DNA of 64,000 nucleotides, from NCBI GenBank assembly GCA_021292165.1, contig CM037877.1, positions 162,103,580 to 162,167,579 of the forward strand, in the 5' to 3' direction. Positions 9,475 through 19,758 of this stretch are shown here, piece after piece. Each line of letters begins with the position of its first letter. Position 1 is the stretch's first letter. The position numbers and the translations under genes were made by a program. Under the pieces are notes generated by a model. That model was given only the letters and a program-made list of their open reading frames with translations, was not told the DNA's origin and did not search any database. Origin of the DNA: Shinisaurus crocodilurus. Taxonomy: Eukaryota; Chordata; Lepidosauria; Squamata; Shinisauridae.

Positions 9475-11887
9475 ATGTTACATCAAACAAAGATGATGAC
9501 CAAGTCAGGAAGTTTTTAATACAGCGAAGCACACATAAGAAACTTTTAAGAGCCAAAAAGAAGAGTTATGCAAATAAATTTTGGAAGGACCTTGGGCAAG
9601 CCATAATCAGCAAGAACGAAAAATATTTTTGGGATCTTGTAGCAGGTTGACTTAAGCAAACAAGACCAGCAGTAGAGGGACAACAAATCCCAACGACTAA
9701 ATGGGTCTTGCATTTTGAGAATATGTATAAAGGCAGCTCTAAAGAGAGCCACTTTGCACGGTATGGAACAAAGGATGGGGTAGTTTTGGAGGCGCAACCT
9801 ATATGGCCCTCTGTCACTGAAGCAGAAATTAAAAGTTTAATTGGGAGACTATCATTGGGTAAAGCCCCAGGCTGGGACATGCTGCCCCCTGAAATCTTCC
9901 GCATAGACCCAGAGTGGTGGACACCAATCCTGGCAACACTATTCACAACAATTAATGCGACTGGAATTCTGCCAAATGGCTGGACATCTAGCATTATTGT
10001 CCCAATCTATAAGAAAGGTGATCGAGGGGACCCAAAAAATTACCGTCCAATAAGTCTGCTTGATGTTCCCGCTAAAATATATGCACGGCATCTCCTAGAC
10101 AAATTGGACCAATGGGTTGAAGAACATCAGGTTTTGTCCCCGATGCAGGCACGCTTTCTCAAGGGACATAGCACAATAGATCAATGCTTTGTCCTGAACT
10201 ACCTTATCCAAAAGTACGTAAATAGCCCATCGAAAAAGCTAGGTATATATTACATTTGTAGATCTCTCATCTGCATTTGATACAATAGATAGACAATGTC
10301 TATGGGGAAAACTAGATGCCATCTCAGTTGATAAACATCTGCTGTTCCTCGTGCAACAACTTTATACTAAAACTGATATTAAAATTCGAGTTGGCATGGC
10401 AGGTTCCCTTACTGATCCAATCCCAACAGTAAGGGGAGTCAAACAAGGCTGCATTCTGGCACCACTATTATTCAACCTTTATATAAATGACATCACTCAG
10501 GAGCTTTCCTCCCCTGCCTATTTCCCTCCTGCAGTTGGGGAACAGAAGGTCCCAGTCCTGCTCTATGCAGATGACATGGCACTTATCTCATTAACGCAAA
10601 TTGGCATGAGAAGATTACTTGCTAAATTTGGAAATTACTGTAAACAGGAAGGTTTATCCATTAATTACAGCAAAACAAAAGTGGTCGTGTTCGCCAAAAG
10701 GCATGAGCAGCATAAATGGACCCTAGATGGACACAGTATTGAACAATGTCGTTCATTCAAGTATTTAGGATTGAATTTTTCTGAAAATACCCTATGGCAT
10801 ACCCACTTCAAGGCAATTACGTTCTCAGCTGCCCGTTTACTAGGACCTATAAAGAGACTGCACTATACTGAGGGCCATTGCTTAGTAGAACCAACTTTAA
10901 AGATCTTTGCAGCCAAGATTGTGTCCCATCTCTTATATGGTGCACCAATCTGGGGCAGTTACTGTAGAGATGAACTTGAGATAATACAAAACAAGTTCCT
11001 GCGCATGCTCTTGGCAGTGCCACACAGTACACCTGGTGCACTATTAAGGACTGAACTAGGTCTCCCTTCCCTGAATGCACGTATACACAAATCCATAATA
11101 TTATACTGGAAAAAATTAACATCATTGCCAGAAAACCATTGAGCAAAACTATGCTTTTTGGAATTGCAGAATAGAGAAGGCTGGGCAAACTCTTGCAGAT
11201 GCTTGATGCTGAGTTACTCGATTCCCTTAGCAATGCAGGATGTGTCCGATTATAAGATCCGAGATATTGTGTTTGGCGAAGAAGATGCCAAAAGAGATCT
11301 TGAATATACAAAAAACTGCAAATCTGCCACTTGGTATGCCAAGATTAAAACAGATCACAAAAGGGCAAGCTATCTGCAAGAGCTAACCTTCTTCCCTGTT
11401 AGGCATGCTTTTACCCAGCTCAGATTTGAAACAATGCCCACTGAATATTTGGCTGGAATGTTTTCTAACAGACCTGCACAAGAGCGTTTTTGCATATGTG
11501 AAACAGGGCACATTGAAGATCTGGTACATTATATTCTATATTGTCCACTATATAATTCACCCAGGGCCAGATTTATTCTTCCTTTTCAGACTACTTTAGA
11601 AGGTCAATCAGACGATTTTAAAATTAGATGGTTGTTGGCTGATGTGGACAAATTTATTAGCTACAGGATAGCTTTATTTGCGTTAGCTGCAAGGAAAATA
11701 AGGGCAGCCTTTATAAACCAAACTACTGCCAAACCATAAGGGGGCCATACAGAAATAATGTTTCGAAACCTTGATTATTTTATAGCATTTTGTTTCATTA
11801 TATTTAATGTTCAACCTGTTATTATTTTATTTTATACTTCATGTATATATGTATTGTGATGGCCATTGGCTATAAACAATAAAATTC
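9475..11887 (+). mobile_element. Non-LTR retrotransposon, Vingi/Ingi-like, nearly continuous RT
   Basis: Three open blocks (9708-10240, 10245-11142, 11143-11739) read collinearly as one reverse transcriptase. The N-terminal block has GKAPGWDMLPPEIF, KKGDRGDPKNYRPISLLDV and GHSTIDQCFVLNYLI. RT motif A (VDLSSAFDTID) sits across a frameshift near 10240-10260. Motif B is RGVKQGCILAPLLFNLYI, and the catalytic YADDMALI is intact. The C-terminal domain ends with a CIC...ETGH...YC zinc-knuckle-like motif near 11491-11550. In-frame stops occur at about 9649 and 11142. The 3' end is GCTATAAACAATAAAATTC. Upstream sequence from about 9475 is the same frame family without an endonuclease, so the copy is 5'-truncated. 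Clade assignment to Vingi/Ingi is from memory and not certain. Confidence 0.8.
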
Positions 11888-12026
11888 TGAGAGTGACTTT
11901 GGTACAAAGTGTTTAACCAAAAATAGCCTTGGTATTTCAAAGGGCGACAGTTGTGGGACTGACTTTCCTGCTGGATTTCCCCCATGTTGACTTCCACAGG
12001 AGAGGGACCATAAATTAATGCAGTTA

Positions 12027-12085
12027 GGGTGCATGCTGGGAGTTGTAGGACCTTTTTCTGTCTAAACATGCATAGGATTGTGCCC
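12027..12085. mobile_element. Palindromic MITE, family A, internally deleted
   Basis: It is bounded by TTA (12024-12026) and TAA (12086-12088), a TWA-type duplication. The right terminus CATGCATAGGATTGTGCCC matches full copies at 37041-37168 and 56473-56607, but the left arm jumps from GGGTGCA straight to TGCTGGGAGTTGTAGGAC. This looks like recombination between the two TGCA/CATGC sites of the palindrome. Confidence 0.8.
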
Positions 12086-12236
12086 TAAATATACAAAAAA
12101 GCAAAAACAAAAATCCATTATGAGTCAGAGCCCTAGTACCACTATGTATGGTATGTGGTGATGGTGGGTATAAGAAGAGGAGATAAAATATAACGATTTC
12201 TGGAAAACTAATTTTCACTTCAGCTATGCGTGTATC

Positions 12237-12277
<41 letters not shown>

Positions 12278-13264
12278 TTAATAGGGAAGAGGCTTCTGCC
12301 ATAGCCAGCTGGAGAAATGCATTGTGGGAGACATGTTTCGCTAACCTTAGTTTTTCTGAGACTACTCTGAGTGAATCAATTCAGCTTTCGGTGTTGTCAG
12401 CAAGCGTGTTTTTTTGGAGAGTTCTGCTTCATCTTGGTTCATATAAAGGTCAAGTATAACCACAGCTGAAGGAAGGTAAAAGAATGAGAACAGCGCTAAG
12501 TAATTGGCCTGTCTTTTGTTTAAGAGATACCAAGGGCTTAGGGAAATAGAATTCTACATTTAAAAAAGAAAAGGAGACCCACTAAATTCTATAACTCACA
12601 AAATCTAAATGTTACACTTGGAATAAAGTATGTAAAACATACAAATATGCACTGTCTGATTGCAATACTTGGTTCCTTGGCTTGTTCTAATTTTGATATA
12701 TATATTTTTAAACAACATTGGGGTTTGGGGGGGGGGTTGCCCAGGACCACAGATATGGATTCACAAGAAAAGATTAGACCATGAGCTAAAAGTAGAATTG
12801 TTTATAAATGACATATACTGAAGAGATCCCCTCAGCCGGCAGTTTCTAGTTTCTCATAATAATGAGGGGTAGAAATGTATTTTGTTCCTTGGTACTAAAT
12901 TAAAATGAAAACCATGATTCTCAGGCTTCGACAGGCTGCTAGGAGGCAGCATGTTAAGGGGAGAAGTCGGCCTCCCTTTTCGCATAAACCCCAAACTGTT
13001 TTTCAGTTTCTTAGCTTTTCGCTGCAGCAGATATTAACGCTTTGTTTTCAAGCTTTTCTATGTAATACGCATATGGGATGGAATGTGCTCTTCTGTTAAT
13101 TTGCCTTCTATTGTCTCTCTACCTAATGCACCACCTAAAATCAATGTTCAGCTTTGCAAATATTAATATATTAGGTCTGTCTGCCTCACAAAGAGACCCA
13201 TGTATTCTGATCTCTGCTGGAGATAAGAGCTGGGTAATTGCTGCATTTTATATTTTTAAGCCGT
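12086..13264. other. Intergenic stretch, unexplained apart from a CTG array
   Basis: Apart from the CTG array at 12238-12276 and short homopolymers, I see no recognised repeat or exon. Open frames are short and lack domain features. Confidence 0.4.
12238..12276. repeat. (CTG)n/(CAG)n trinucleotide array
   Basis: About twelve to thirteen uninterrupted TGC units. The array lies outside any gene I can support. Confidence 0.95.
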
Positions 13265-13580
13265 GCTGGCTCCAGGTTTTGGAGGGCCCTTGGGAAGGCT
13301 ACCCTCAGTGGGGGCCCTCCCTCAGCGCCACCATTGTCACCAACTGCTATTGCCTCTCATCATTGCTACCACTTGCTTGCTTGACAGTCTGAGCCAGTGA
13401 GCTAGTAGGCAAGTGTCATCTGCTGCTACTCCTTCTCACCATTGCTGTCTGGGTCAGAGGCAGGTCAACAAGAAGCTGTAATGACGACGAGGAGCAACTC
13501 CAGGGGGCTCTTATCAGTGGGCTCCTGGTGGGGTGTGGGCCCTCGGCAGCTGCCCAACCATGCCTACCCTTGATGCCAGC
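13265..13580 (+). repeat. Dispersed repeat, family F, copy 2
   Basis: Collinear with 655-1050 in reverse orientation (see that entry). It starts near CCGTGCTGGCTCCAGG and ends near GATGCCAGCTCCG, which are roughly complementary. A terminal inverted repeat of a DNA transposon is therefore possible, though unproven. Confidence 0.55.
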
Positions 13581-13678
13581 TCCGTTTTTAAGGGGCAGGG
13601 TAAATCAGTTTCCTTTCCCCAACAGCCTTCGTTGCATATTGAAATCATTTGGCATCCAAGAGAGACTAATCTAATTGA

Positions 13679-13760
13679 GGCTGCAATCCTATTCCCACTT
13701 TCCTGGGAGTAAGCCCCACTGATTGGACTTACTTCTGAGTAGACACACAGGATTGTGCAG
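13679..13760. mobile_element. Palindromic MITE, family B
   Basis: It starts GGCTGCAATCCTATTCCC and ends AGGATTGTGCAG, followed by TAA. Internal arms carry GGGAGTAAGCCCC and ACTTACTTCTGAGTAGAC. The best preserved copy is at 61288-61377. Confidence 0.75.
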
Positions 13761-13894
13761 TAAGTCTGCCTAACATCTCCTGCATTCCATCTTAACACTC
13801 ATACAAACTGCAGACTCTTGGCTTCCAACATCATGCCCAACCTTTCCTCTCTCCCCTATCCCACACCCATGCTGCACCTTTCCCTGACAAAGAT

Positions 13895-13997
13895 TTCAGC
13901 CTGAAAAATGATTCAGCCTGAAAAAAGATTTATGGAAAATTTGAAAGCTTGCTTACTATTTTGTGACACTCTAATTGGTCCTAATAAAAGGCATTAC

Positions 13998-14032
<35 letters not shown>

Positions 14033-14065
14033 AAGGGTAATGCCTTTTATATGCAGCCAACATGG
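13895..14065 (+). repeat. Possible Penelope-like element 3' remnant with AT-filled inverted repeat
   Basis: The order of motifs is CCTGAAAAAAGA, TTTGAAAGCTTGC, TTGGTCCTAATAAAAGG, CATTACCC, an (AT)n tract, then GCAGCCAACATGGCTAACC. I recall a similar order (CTGANGA, CGAAAGCTTG, TTGGTCCAATAAAAG, ACATGGCTAC) from vertebrate Penelope-like elements that carry hammerhead-type motifs. The sequence between the CTGA and GAAA boxes has weakly complementary arms (AGATTT / AAATTT). Copy-specific decay is clear and the family name is an inference. Confidence 0.4.
14000..14029. repeat. (AT)n microsatellite
   Basis: Fifteen or so AT units, enclosed by a perfect 16-bp inverted repeat (13984-13999 and 14035-14050). 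Confidence 0.95.
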
Positions 14066-14150
14066 CTAACCAGAGTCAAGATTCAGAAATCCAAGGCTTC
14101 ATGCTTGCCACTGATTATCATGAGAAATAAAAATTTAAAAATGGCTATAA

Positions 14151-14180
14151 CCCCCCCCCCCCACACACACACACACACTC
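14151..14180. repeat. Poly-C followed by (CA)n
   Basis: A run of about twelve C residues continues directly into CA units. Confidence 0.9.
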
Positions 14181-14405
14181 TTGGTCAGAATTGGATATTT
14201 GCAGGTGTAGTAGCCCTTCAGGAAGGGATTACACCTGTGAAATTTCAGCAAAAGTAGGTGCACTGTGCTACTTGCCTTAAAATGTTAGAATGATAGCTGC
14301 AGGGCAATTTTGTGCAAGAGCAACACTGACATTTTGAAGCTATCCAAAGGAGGATGTGCTTATCCCTGTTCTTTGTGGACCCGTTCTGAAAATGATAGAC
14401 AGCCT

Positions 14406-14612
14406 AGAGGTGGCCCTAAGAAAGAAACTTGCAGTTTCAGAAGGATAGGTGTTTGTGATTCATGTGGAACAGGTATCCACAAAGGTGTTTTTTTTGGGGG
14501 GGGTATTCATTTCCCCTTCCCTCCCTGTGTATTTTTGGGCAAATTTGTATGAAAATGGCACACATAATAGAGGTGTCCCTAGGCAAGAAACCTGCAGTTT
14601 CAGATGGATAAG
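14406..14612 (+). repeat. Imperfect tandem pair, period about 163 bp
   Basis: AGGTGGCCCTAAGAAAGAAAC + TTGCAGTTTCAGAAGGAT at 14408 recurs as AGGTGTCCCTAGGCAAGAAAC + CTGCAGTTTCAGATGGAT at 14571. The bases before each, GAAAATGATAGACAGCCTAG and GAAAATGGCACACATAATAG, also align. This is a partial duplication of a unit whose family I do not recognise. Confidence 0.6.
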
Positions 14613-14894
14613 AGCAGGGGATAGGAAGTTATGATGTTCGAAAACCAGTTTAAGGCTCTTTCATAGTGGAAGTATGGTAGGATTGGGAAAATGGTCATTT
14701 CACAGTCTCATTCTTGCCCTGCTCTGTTGGACAGAACCACCTGAGACACAAAACAGGGTATTTCACTGAAATAATGCAAAATGTACTGATTGAGACCAGG
14801 AACAAAAGGAGAATGGAACCATGCTGTCCTTCCACCTGTAGGCAAAGACCTCAAGCAGGCCTTTGGCATGTGAGTGAGTCTTCTTGGGTTGGAT

Positions 14895-15060
14895 GCTGTT
14901 CTTATTCTGTTATTGTTGTGTTTTTATTGTGTTTTAATGCATTGTTTTAATCAATTTTTATTTATGATCATAAGCTGCCGTGAGTGCCTTTTTTTGGGTA
15001 GAAAGACAGGGTACAAATCAAATAAATAAAAAAAATGAATAAAAAATAAATTTTTAAAAA
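14895..15060 (+). mobile_element. L2-type LINE 3' tail
   Basis: A T-rich stretch is followed by CATAAGCTGCCGTGAGTGCC, GACAGGGTACAAATCAAATA and AAATA units, the usual shape of L2 3' ends in this window (compare 39815-39917 and 53020-53128). Confidence 0.65.
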
Positions 15061-15892
15061 AATGATGTGGGAGTTAACAAAAAAACTTTTTCGAAATTCA
15101 ATCGAGGAACTATGGCATGAATTGCCTGGTGAGAAGGCAAGAGACATAGGGGAATAATATAGTGCACATGCACACATGTGAAAAGCTGCAGGACAACAGG
15201 AATTAAATTAAAATTAATGTAGGGGAGGTAGAAATGGATTCACTACCTAATTATTCACAAAGAGACACACAGAATGATAGAAAAATCAGGGGGCATCTCA
15301 AAGAGAAAACTTTTGCAGGAAAATGTCTGAGAAGGATCAAGTTAAAACAGAACGAATGAAATCACAAACAAATAAAACTTTAAGGCGAGCGATCTGATCC
15401 CACTCCACCCCACCAGAGCTTATAACTTCAGTTCCTACTCCCAAGCTACTACATGGTACAACTGAGAGAAAACTGAAGACAGCAAGAATTTTATTAAAAC
15501 ATTCAATAGAACTGAATCCCTCCCACAAAGTACAGTGACCGCAATCCCTGGTAAAACACGCCCTTTGATTAGAAGGTGGATCTGTCAATCACTCAAATAC
15601 ACCCCCCTCACTCAGTTTTAGAGAACTGAAACTTAAATTTACAGGAGACTTAAAGTCTCCCTGTCTGCAAAATGTGAGTTTGTAATGAAGCTTCATTTGG
15701 CTCCGGTTGCGGTGGGAAGCTCACTGCACCTTGGGAAGCAGCAGAACTGGACCAAAGCGTCCCGATGCTACTTGGGCTTTGTCCAAATCTGATATGCATC
15801 CTTTGTCTTTTGTATCTAGTAGCCTATTCTGCACTTAGCATAAATGCTTTGAAAGGAATCTAGATGTTTTCATCATACTTAATACTTTACAT
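15061..15892. other. Unexplained intergenic stretch
   Basis: No recognised repeat, exon or regulatory motif. Confidence 0.4.
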
Positions 15893-15970
15893 CAGGGGTG
15901 AGGAACCTGCAGACCTCTGAATGATGTTGGTCATCACCCCTGACCTGTGGCCACAGGTTCCCTATCCATG
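15893..15970. mobile_element. Very short hAT-type MITE
   Basis: The termini CAGGGGTGAGGAACCTGCAG and CAGGTTCCCTATCCATG are inverted. The flanks CTTTACAT (15885-15892) and CTTTAAAT (15971-15978) form an 8-bp target duplication with one mismatch. At 78 bp it is nearly all terminal repeat. Confidence 0.75.
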
Positions 15971-15978
15971 CTTTAAAT

Positions 15979-17344
15979 GAACCAGAGAGAAATGCATCTC
16001 TGGCAATTGAAGTATTTGCCGCAATGCTGCAAACGAAAAGCCCCTGCCTATACTTACTTTGGTCGGCATACCTACACTATAAACATACACTTTTCTCAAA
16101 GCTGTTCAACAGCCAAAGCTTCCATTCAAGGGCAATTGTTGCAAGGGCACACTCATATCTAACTATTTAACAGCATCCTTAAACAACTACAATTCTCAGG
16201 ATCCTTTGGGTGAAGCCATCCTGTTTGAAGTCTGGCTTCTTAGGGATTTCATTTGGTCCACATTGTTAATTCGTACATCCCAGACTAATACAAGGACTAG
16301 AATGCTGTTATCCATACACAGCACTCCAAATTTTGCAATGCTCAAAATTCATAAAATGCATATTTTGTGGCAAAATGCACACAAAAATGTCTATTTTATG
16401 GGGGAAATGTACAATTTAAATGTGAATTTTTCTTACATTTAAAAAGTCACAGGAAACTGGATAGAATGGACTTGTGTGTGGTTGGATAGAACAAACATGT
16501 GCAAAAGTGACATGAACTGGAAATAGACGGATCCATCTCTAGTTTAACTGGGCATGTGCTCTATGGGATATGTACACCACTAAAAACAGGAGTCAAACCC
16601 TCCCTGAGAGGACCCTGGTAACTGTAATTTGATGTAGAGGTCTCCAATTCTTTAACAGAGAAGTCACAGCACCTACATCAGACTGCAACTAACAAGTTTC
16701 TTTGTGGGGTAGCTAGGACAAACTGGCCTAACACAATCTGTAGTGTTAATATACCCTAAGAAGTGATAGATACCTTCCATGCTCTGGCTATTCCCAGAAA
16801 GAGTAAATGGCAGCACTTCCTTCTTAGAAAGAAGATAGGCTATTCTAGAAACTCCCAGCTTTGGCGTAGATGGGACTTTGTTCCTCACAGTCATGTTTGT
16901 ATCTCCCACCTGCCCTGTGTGCATTTTGAATAATAGATTGTCAAGCTAAACGGCACTTCAAAAAAGACTCCTCTCTTTAGCTGTTATAAGGAGTGTGGGA
17001 AAACAAAGCCCTTCTCCCTCCCTCCCTCCCCCCACCACACCTGTAGGAGATGGAAAGGGACAGTCAAGTCAGTTTTCCCATGATCAGCAAGAGAAGGGGG
17101 ATTGGGGGGGGGGGGTTTGTTGTTTTTAAAGGGGGGATGTATTATTCATTTACAGCCTGACAAATACAGCCTATTATAAGCCAATCTCATTTTATAAACA
17201 AGCTCAAATGTTTTCAAGAGCAAGATGAAGAGCAAGCCTAAAATAAACCTGTAAAAATCATGCTGCTAAGCTGACAGGAAATGTAAAAATAAAAACCCTG
17301 TGAAGATGAAGGGCTTGGAGTTCACAAAAACAGTATTATTTTGC
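15979..17344. other. Unexplained intergenic stretch
   Basis: No feature recognised apart from a G-rich homopolymer near 17104-17115. The phrases AATGCACAC/AAAATGCATATTTTGTGG around 16340-16385 repeat a few times but give no clear unit. Confidence 0.4.
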
Positions 17345-17459
17345 ATGTCCATAGATCCTACCCAGTACACTCAAGCTTCAACCCACTACTCACTTATCAG
17401 GGAGTAAGTCCCATTGAACTCAATGGGGCTTTCTACTGAGTTACTTTTCTAGGATTATG
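17345..17459. mobile_element. Family B MITE, degenerate
   Basis: GGGAGTAAGTCCCATTGAAC followed by TCAATGGGGCTTTCTACTGAG and CTAGGATTATGGTG match the family B arms. The outer left terminus is decayed. Confidence 0.6.
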
Positions 17460-17647
17460 GTGTTAGCCTTGGAACTCTGCAGTGGAGCCCCTCTGCTCAG
17501 GTAGGAGGAGCAGGATTGTGGCTTTGCTAGCAAATTAGACTGGCAAATAGCTGGCTTAGCTGCAAATGACATAAAGGCAATAAATAACATATTGCTTCCA
17601 GAGGACAGGGCTAGAACCAGTGGGTGGAAAAAGCAGGCAAGGAGATT

Positions 17648-18218
17648 TTGTGTAAACATTAGGAGAAACGTCTTAACAGTATGAGCTCCTCAACAATGGA
17701 ACGGACTGCCTCGGGTGGTGGTGGGCTCTTCTTTGCTGAACATATTTAAGCAGAGGCTGGATGGCCATCTATCAGGGATGCTCTAATTCAGAGGTGGGTA
17801 TAAGGATCTATTGGTAGATCTCTGGATGATTTGCAGTAGATAAGCAAGAATTTCGGACTCCTAATTGTTTAATAACAGCAGCAGCAACGTAATGCACCCA
17901 CCCTGCCCTAAATTATACTGCTGAAATGAAGAAAGCTCGGGGCAACCAGGAGCACAGCGTTTTGTGTGTAAGGACTGTGAGCTCTGCTCTGCTCCGATAT
18001 TCAAAACAAATTCCCAGGCCCAGATGCCGAGTGTCTGTCTTTGGCGGCAGGCTCTGGCTGGTGGGTCTTAGGGTTCTAGTAAAGAACAAAGTAGGTCCCA
18101 CAAACCTGCACTCTGCCCACCACCACTCCAGTTACACCCTGCACTGCAGATCCTGCATTGAGCAAGGGGTTGCATCAACATGACCTCAAACGTCCCTTCC
18201 AGCTCTGTGATTCTATGC
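17648..18218 (+). mobile_element. CR1 LINE 3' fragment interrupted by a hAT element
   Basis: The CR1 C-terminal coding part (CAATGGAACGGACTGCCTCG, GGTGGTGGGCTCTTC, AGGCTGGATGGCCATCTATC) is followed after the insertion by CCTGCATTGAGCAAGGGGTT and CCCTTCCAGCTCTGTGATTC plus TATG. Comparing it with 8070-8256 fixes the insertion point within CTCTAATT / CTCCAGTT. Confidence 0.85.
17789..18125. mobile_element. hAT-type element inserted in CR1
   Basis: The left terminus is CAGAGGTGGGTATAAGG and the right terminus CTGCCCACCACCA. The flanks CTCTAATT (17781-17788) and CTCCAGTT (18126-18133) are an 8-bp duplication with two mismatches. Removing the insert restores the CR1 order seen at 8070-8256. No transposase is seen. 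Confidence 0.75.
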
Positions 18219-18604
18219 TATGGTGGAACATTATCTTGGTAAGTACTGTGTATTCTCTAGCTTCGGAAGATGCAAATCAAGGACTCATTCTACATTCTTA
18301 AATTAAGGAAGAAAAATGATACAGTGCATTAACAGGAAATTGTCATAAAGGAACATTGAGTTACATGGGCTATAAAGTACTCCACCAATAAATTTACTGA
18401 TAAGTTCCGTAACATACTAGGCCTAGGTGTTGCTATTTTGGGACTCCTGAAATTAAAAGTTCAAATTATGTGTTTCTGATACTTTATTAAGAAAACTGAA
18501 AAGGTATTCCAAGAATCTTATTCCCTGGAAAAAAATTAACTGCATCAAAATCTGCTTCACATTTTCAGAAATGTTGAATGATAACATTTCCTTATGAACT
18601 AAAG

Positions 18605-18644
<40 letters not shown>

Positions 18645-19672
18645 GCGCGCCTTTGGTATTCTATTGGCACAATTAGATGAAAACAGCAAAAGAGCTGGAA
18701 AAGTATTCCACCACGGTGTCCAAAAATTAGTGTGGCTCAGTTATACAGGAGAGACCAAAAAAATAATAATCATATATTCTTACCGTATTTTTTAAACAGG
18801 TTTTGGTTTTTTAAAAATCATAACAGAACTTCAGTTTGACTTAAAAAAAAAAAATCAATAGTAGAGTTTCCAGCTTTCTCAGAAAACTTTCCGGTCACTT
18901 ATTCACAGGAACTAGGACTGATGAGATTTTATCAGGACACAATGAGATTTTATTTTCCCCCCCATATGGTGAGCTGAATTAAGTTGTCTGGCCATTGACA
19001 GCGCTATTTCAATCCTGATCAGATTTCTGGCATAGGGAAAGAAGTGCAAGATCATCTTCTTACTCTATAGGTAAAGAAGACACAAGAAAACATTTCATCA
19101 ATGCATGAAGGCATTATCATCAAAGCAAACATTTATCAGCTATAGACATAAAAACAAAGTATAAAAGACTACATATAAAAAACAAAAATGAAGAGATTGA
19201 TTGAAAACGTACACATGAAATAGATTATAGTGTTTAAAGTTTCTTTCTTATCAACAAGATGAATGTCATGTAATTCACTGGTATTTGATTTGAACAACAA
19301 AATATAAAATTCCCTCTGAATCTGTAATGCATGCAAGGGGACAGAGTTCTTATTGTGTGGAAAGTTCATATTTATGTTGAAACATAAAAATAAATAAATA
19401 AATCTTGATTTGTGCTGAAATACTACAAATGCTAGAACTGACTCCAATACTGTAATAAAGAATTGTAAAACTAGGAGATCCATCACATAATCCATTCTAG
19501 CTCCCTGTTTTGGTTTAGAAAATACAAGCCAGCTATGGCATTCCAAACAGCCCCTTATATACATTTCTCTTAACATCAGCAATGGAAGACTGCTGACTCC
19601 CTCTGACAATATAGTTTACACTTAGCATCTTCCACCCCTCAATATTCAAATCTCAAATGGATGTTGTAGTAA
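18219..19672. other. Intergenic stretch, mostly unexplained
   Basis: It contains the CA array at 18607-18650. On the minus strand the first exact AATAAA downstream of the RPAP2 stop is at 18949-18954, but nothing else supports it as the gene's polyadenylation site. Confidence 0.35.
18607..18650. repeat. (CA)n(CG)n microsatellite
   Basis: About eighteen CA units end in CGCGCGCGC, a potential Z-DNA tract. Confidence 0.95.
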
Positions 19673-19758
19673 CTCAGACTCAATCCCAAACACATTTACT
19701 AGGGAGTAAGCCCCACTAAACACAGTGGAGACATCTGAGAAAACATGGTAGGATCCGC
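19673..19758. mobile_element. Family B MITE, decayed
   Basis: ACTCAATCCCAAACACATTTAC, GGGAGTAAGCCCC and GGTAGGATCCGCTG followed by TTA keep the family B order with many substitutions. Confidence 0.55.

Noticed and set aside
13970..14050. CRISPR-like or terminator hairpin
   Set aside because: The genome is vertebrate. The inverted repeat surrounds a microsatellite and there is no repeat-spacer array.
18949..18954. AATAAA (minus) as the RPAP2 polyadenylation signal
   Set aside because: It is 2.5 kb from the stop with no other support; kept only as a note.
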